A stretch of 9,233 bases of DNA from an uncultured Candidatus Saccharibacteria bacterium (GTDB taxonomy: Bacteria; Patescibacteriota; Saccharimonadia; Saccharimonadales; Saccharimonadaceae), in contig CAMHIH010000026.1 of NCBI GenBank assembly GCA_946185175.1, positions 1 to 9,233 on the forward strand, written 5' to 3'. This document shows positions 6,166 through 9,233 of the stretch, one piece after another. Each line of letters starts with the position of its first letter. Position 1 is the first letter of the stretch. The notes beneath the pieces are model-generated. The model was not told the DNA's origin. It saw only the letters and a program-made list of their open reading frames with translations, and ran no database searches. The position numbers were made by a program, and so were the translations under genes.

Positions 6166-6444
6166 TTAGGCGGCGTGAACTTCGACGCGGGTGCGTGGGA
6201 GGCTCTTGCCGGAGAAATGAGTTTTCTTGGTCTTTACGAAGACGACCTTACCATCGATGGCGGCGTGAATCGTAAAGTTGCGGCTCATGAAAGTGCCAGG
6301 GCCGGCGATTTTCGTTGCGCCAGTTTGGCGGACGAGAACTTCACCAGTCTTGACTTGTTGGCCACCAAAACGCTTGACGCCAAGTCGTTGGCCGGCATTG
6401 TTGTGTAGGTTTTTGCTGGTACCGCCAGCTTTGACATGTGACAT
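6166..6444 (-). CDS. rpmA: 50S ribosomal protein L27
   Basis: A 92-residue L27, the large-subunit protein whose N-terminal tail reaches the peptidyl transferase centre. The N-terminus MSHVKAGGTSKN is the mature form, without the cleaved extension seen in Firmicutes. The signature RLGVKRFGGQQV is intact and is followed by VLVRQTGATKIAGPG. Several usually conserved positions differ: the segment normally NGRDS is NLHNNAG, and the usual GRDHTLFA is SRNFTIHA. The gene follows a methyltransferase gene by 4 nt and has no promoter of its own, so it depends on the divergent promoter near 7590. Confidence 0.95.
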   Translation of the reverse strand: MSHVKAGGTSKNLHNNAGQRLGVKRFGGQQVKTGEVLVRQTGATKIAGPGTFMSRNFTIHAAIDGKVVFVKTKKTHFSGKSLPRTRVEVHAA

Positions 6445-6448
6445 ATTA

Positions 6449-7579
6449 CTACTTTTTCCTTAATACTATTATTTGACGCGCAACGATTTGATCCTCTCGG
6501 TAATATAAGAGGTCATCGTAAGACGCATAACGATACTTTATGGCATTATAGCCCAATTTATCTAATTCGTCAAGGATATTAACCCCTGAATAAGTGCCGT
6601 TTGGTCGCTTCCAAGCTGGAATGGCGAGCGCAAGTTGTGTACCGGCGGGGATTTGCTTGCCTAGGTTGCGTAAAAAGTCGGAAAGAAGTGACTTGGCGTC
6701 TTGCTGAAGTTGCTTAAGCTTGATGTCTGCGGGTGGTGTCGAAAGTGGATGACCGAGGTAGATCTCGCTAGCAATGAAATCTGGCGCGGGTTGCCATTGA
6801 TGTTTGGTGGCGTCGCCGACTTCGAGCTGGATTTTTGGCGCCTGAGATTTTTGAAGTTTTTGGGTTTTATCGAAGAGCCAGTCGAGGTTTTTGCGAGAGT
6901 AATCGACCATTTTTTTGGATAAGTCAGTGCCATAAACAGAATATCCGAGTAGGGCGGATTCTTGCAGAACAACACCAGTGCCACAGAATGGATCGAGCAC
7001 GGTACCAGATTTAGTTCCTTCGGTGGCGAGATTGATGAGAATTTGGGCGAGTTTTGGTGGTAACATGCCGACGAATGCATCGCGGGCGGGACGAGCTTGG
7101 TCACGCTTGGCGTAGGCGGTGATATTTTGAGTGCCGACAGAGATGGCGGTGTATTTGCTGAACTTGATGATTTCGATGTGGTTGGTTTTTTCGCCGAGCT
7201 GATTGTGGTGTGAGGTTGCAGAAGATAAAACTGCGCTTTTGCCGTTTGGCACGAGGCGTACGTTGCGGCCGTGGCGTTTGAGAAGATTCTTGTATTTAAG
7301 GGCGAGTTCCCAGGTTTTGTGTGGGTTGGCGCGAGTGGAGTAATCTGAAATACCTAATGTAATCTTGCCTTCTGGTAAATTGGATAAATAATCCTGAAGC
7401 GGATAATCGAGGATGAGACCGGCTTTGATGCTGCCGCCTAATCGGTCGAGTGACAGACTATGGGCAGTAACAATGGCAAGATTTGGCGCGATTTGCTTAA
7501 CTTTGCTACTCGAAAAAAGCGCCTCGAGCTCAGCGAGGGAAATTTTTGGTTCACGCCCCAGTACCAATAGATAATTCAT
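6449..7579 (-). CDS. TRM11/UPF0020-type S-adenosylmethionine-dependent RNA methyltransferase
   Basis: A 376-residue probable RNA guanine-N2 methyltransferase of the TRM11/TrmG10 group. The N-terminal domain (about 1-150) starts YLLVLGREPKISLAELEAL and includes VPNGKSAVLSSATSHHNQL, both typical of this group. The signature RDQARPARDAFVGMLPPKLA (159-178) leads into the Rossmann domain: VLDPFCGTGVVLQE (SAM motif I, 196-202), YGTDLS (217-221) and VGDAT (254-258). Motif IV, normally D/N-PPY, is replaced by SEIYLGHP (271-278). By family the target would be tRNA guanine 10, but other RNA substrates are possible. The ATG lies in an inverted repeat shared with the divergent gene, and no Shine-Dalgarno is present. 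It is co-transcribed with rpmA. Confidence 0.82.
   Translation of the reverse strand: MNYLLVLGREPKISLAELEALFSSSKVKQIAPNLAIVTAHSLSLDRLGGSIKAGLILDYPLQDYLSNLPEGKITLGISDYSTRANPHKTWELALKYKNLLKRHGRNVRLVPNGKSAVLSSATSHHNQLGEKTNHIEIIKFSKYTAISVGTQNITAYAKRDQARPARDAFVGMLPPKLAQILINLATEGTKSGTVLDPFCGTGVVLQESALLGYSVYGTDLSKKMVDYSRKNLDWLFDKTQKLQKSQAPKIQLEVGDATKHQWQPAPDFIASEIYLGHPLSTPPADIKLKQLQQDAKSLLSDFLRNLGKQIPAGTQLALAIPAWKRPNGTYSGVNILDELDKLGYNAIKYRYASYDDLLYYREDQIVARQIIVLRKK
6457..6461 (-). promoter_or_regulatory. rpmA ribosome binding site inside the end of the methyltransferase gene
   Basis: On the minus strand AAGGA lies 12 nt before the rpmA ATG, within the last codons (Arg-Lys-Lys) of the upstream gene. 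The spacing is long for a Shine-Dalgarno. With a 4-nt intergenic gap, ribosomes finishing the methyltransferase may re-initiate on rpmA. Confidence 0.5.
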
Positions 7580-7600
7580 ATGCTATAATTTTAGCATATG
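7577..7600. promoter_or_regulatory. Palindromic divergent promoter with overlapping extended -10 boxes and leaderless starts
   Basis: CATATGCTA (7577-7585) and TAGCATATG (7592-7600) are perfect reverse complements around a 6-bp AT centre. The outer three bases of each arm are the start codons of the two divergent genes. On the plus strand TGC+TATAAT (-10 at 7584-7589) ends 8 nt before ATG 7598. On the minus strand TGC+TAAAAT (-10 at 7593-7588) ends 8 nt before ATG 7579. No good -35 box is visible on either side. The -10 boxes overlap, so only one polymerase can sit here at a time. Both mRNAs should begin at or next to the start codon. The palindrome could also bind a dimeric regulator; that is inferred. 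Confidence 0.75.
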
Positions 7601-8677
7601 TTTAAGAAAATCTTGAGTGTGGTTACCTTGTTGTTGGTGGCCTTTATTGCTTATAAGGCTTTTAGTGGTACGGTCGAGATTGATGGCCAGACTATGACTA
7701 TGCTAGAAGGAACTTGGTATTCATTACAACATATCAATATCTGGATTGTTCTATTGATTATTCCGGAGCAAATACTAATGTATTATGCGGCGGGGCAGAT
7801 TTATTTTGCGTTTTTGCGCCAACGTAAGAATTTTAAGATTTCGCAGGCAAAGTTAACTCGCATTTCGCTCGAGATTAACTTTGTGAACCATGCCTTGCCG
7901 TCTGGTGGCGCGAGTGGTCTGGCCTATCTAATATGGCGCTTAAAAGATTTCAATATTTCCGCTGGACAGATTAGCTTTATTCATATTTTGCGCTACGGCA
8001 TTTGCGCAGTTGGAAATGCCTTGCAGACATTGATTGCGATTATTATTGTAATCGCTACCTTGCAGATTGTGCCTGGTGGCTGGTGGGCCGTGATTCTGGC
8101 GGCAGGTGTAGCTTTTGGTATTATTGGTCTTTTGGTGCTTGCGTGGTTGATTGTGCGACGCCAAAAAAATATCGATTGGCTGGTGGCAACTTCGACAAAG
8201 TTTATCAATAAGGTGATGCGCAAGGCGTCGCGCGGAAAGAAGCGTAAGATTTTGAGCGAAGAGAATGTGGCGAAGTTCTTTGGTGACTTGCGCGAAGATT
8301 ATCTGAATCTTAAAAAGAACCGTCGAATTTTAGGTAAGCCAATGATTTGGGGATTATTTTATTCTTTCTTGGAGCTTGCGACATATTGGGTGATAGCTTG
8401 CGCGCTAGGGCATCCAGAAATTTTGCCACAAATCATGATTGCAGAGGGGATTGCGAGTGTAGTTGGCACGGTAATGGTGACGCCGGGCGGCATGGGCGGC
8501 TACGAAGGGGCCTTCATTGCGGCGATGGTAGCAACTGGCGTCGATATTCATACGGCGACGATTACTGTGATTGTGACGCGTGTGTTTGTGCTAATCGGGA
8601 CAATCGTGAGCGGTTATGGCTTCTATCAGCATGCATTGATGTCGCGTGAAGATAAGTTCGAAGTACCAAAGGATTAG
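7598..8677 (+). CDS. UPF0104 / LPG-synthase transmembrane-domain (YbhN-like) membrane protein
   Basis: A 359-residue polytopic membrane protein of the family that includes YbhN and the flippase half of MprF. Helices are visible at about 4-22, 47-73, 124-156, 162-187, 248-268, 276-310 and 318-345. A basic cytoplasmic segment lies at 187-245 (RRQK, ASRGKKRK, LKKNRR). Family motifs are NHALPSGGASG (97-107) and TPGGMGGYEGAF (295-306). Family members move or modify lipids in the cell envelope, and some accompany glycosyltransferases; the substrate here is unknown. There is no separate lysyl-transferase domain, so it is not a full MprF. Start ATG 7598 is fixed by the palindromic promoter and a complete first helix. 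It is co-transcribed with xseA. Confidence 0.85.
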   Translation: MFKKILSVVTLLLVAFIAYKAFSGTVEIDGQTMTMLEGTWYSLQHINIWIVLLIIPEQILMYYAAGQIYFAFLRQRKNFKISQAKLTRISLEINFVNHALPSGGASGLAYLIWRLKDFNISAGQISFIHILRYGICAVGNALQTLIAIIIVIATLQIVPGGWWAVILAAGVAFGIIGLLVLAWLIVRRQKNIDWLVATSTKFINKVMRKASRGKKRKILSEENVAKFFGDLREDYLNLKKNRRILGKPMIWGLFYSFLELATYWVIACALGHPEILPQIMIAEGIASVVGTVMVTPGGMGGYEGAFIAAMVATGVDIHTATITVIVTRVFVLIGTIVSGYGFYQHALMSREDKFEVPKD

Positions 8678-8678
8678 G

Positions 8679-9233
8679 ATGACCGAGCAGGTATATAGCG
8701 TATCGGATTTTCAGGCGGTCTGTAATCAGATAATGGAGACCGCTTTTTCTGGCGTGATTGTCGAGGGCGAGGTGGCGAGTTTCAAGGTGAATCAAGGGAA
8801 ATTCGTCTTCTTTGATTTGAAAGATGACCAATCGAGTGTTGGTTGTTTTATGATGAAGTTTGCACTCCGTTTTCCATTGGAAGATGGCATGAAAGTACGC
8901 GTGCGGGCGGTACCGAAGTTAACCAATTGGGGAAAGTTCTCCTTAACCGTACAGGCCATTATGCCGGTGGGTGAGGGGAGTTTGAAAAAGAGTTTTGAGC
9001 TGCTGAAGAAAAAACTGACTGAAGAGGGGCTATTTGCGGTCGAAAAGAAGCGTCCACTGCCGGCGAAGATTACGAAGATTGGCGTAATATCTAGTACACA
9101 GGCGGCGGGTTATGCAGATTTTTGTAAGATTCTCAACGAGCGTTGGGGCGGTCTGGAAGTGCTAACGGCTCATACACAGGTGCAGGGCATGGTGGCAGCC
9201 GACCAGATTATTCGAGCTCTTAATTATTTCAAT
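8679..9233 (+). CDS. xseA: Exodeoxyribonuclease VII large subunit, N-terminal 185 residues (3' end outside window)
   Basis: The reading frame from ATG 8679 stays open to the window edge. AAAGGA (8668-8673) lies 5 nt before the ATG, and only one base separates it from the upstream TAG. Exonuclease VII digests single-stranded DNA from both ends and is made of one XseA and several XseB. Residues 5-97 form the OB-fold DNA-binding domain (VEGEVASFKVNQGKFVFFDL, then VRVRAVPKLTNWGKFSLTV). The family's LKKKLTEEGLFAVEKKRPLP (109-128) leads into the catalytic domain start KIGVISST (133-140), then AHTQVQGMVAADQII (164-178). The usual SPTGAA turn is STQAAG here. xseB is expected downstream. Confidence 0.92.
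   Translation, partial: MTEQVYSVSDFQAVCNQIMETAFSGVIVEGEVASFKVNQGKFVFFDLKDDQSSVGCFMMKFALRFPLEDGMKVRVRAVPKLTNWGKFSLTVQAIMPVGEGSLKKSFELLKKKLTEEGLFAVEKKRPLPAKITKIGVISSTQAAGYADFCKILNERWGGLEVLTAHTQVQGMVAADQIIRALNYFN

Noticed and set aside
6175..6463. Plus-strand reading frames opposite rpmA
   Set aside because: They lie opposite the well-supported L27 gene, have no Shine-Dalgarno and show no recognisable motif.

Overview
The window looks like chromosomal DNA from a small-genome bacterium of the Candidate Phyla Radiation (Patescibacteria), most likely a Saccharibacteria (TM7) relative. This is inferred from the mix of genes: compact housekeeping genes, a Gram-positive-type LPKTG surface protein, a strongly shortened DNA polymerase III delta-like protein, and an L27 gene separated from the L21 gene. 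No rRNA marker is present, so the lineage call is moderate. The standard bacterial code reads every gene. All ten complete stop codons are TAA (7) or TAG (3), with no TGA.

Layout. Bases 1-2055 are an envelope region. It holds the 3' end of a very acidic protein that starts with 22 Pro-Glu repeats, a small stem-loop, then a secreted DUF11-type protein with an LPKTG sorting signal, closed by a terminator. Bases 2080-2481 are a self-contained rplU (L21) unit with its own promoter and UUCG-loop terminator. Bases 2485-6152 are a plus-strand operon: site-2 protease (RseP-like), CPBP-family membrane protease homologue, formamidopyrimidine-DNA glycosylase (mutM) and a short HolA-like protein. It ends in a 15-bp stem that also terminates the opposing transcript. 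Bases 6166-7579 are a minus-strand pair: a TRM11/UPF0020-type RNA methyltransferase followed by rpmA (L27). From 7598 a plus-strand operon encodes a UPF0104/LPG-synthase-TM membrane protein and the start of xseA (exonuclease VII large subunit), which runs off the window. No gene-free stretch exceeds 300 bases, and I see no tRNA, rRNA, CRISPR array or insertion sequence.

The most interesting signal is regulatory. The methyltransferase and membrane-protein genes face away from each other across only 18 bp. The two start codons lie inside the arms of a perfect 9-bp inverted repeat that also carries two overlapping extended -10 boxes, one per strand, each exactly 8 nt from its ATG. The rseP-like gene has the same arrangement (TGC + TATTAT + 8 nt + ATG) and no Shine-Dalgarno sequence. 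Genes inside operons, and rplU, do have Shine-Dalgarno sequences. This suggests that promoter-proximal genes here are transcribed as leaderless mRNAs, and that one compact palindrome drives two mutually exclusive divergent operons, one of which supplies ribosomal protein L27.
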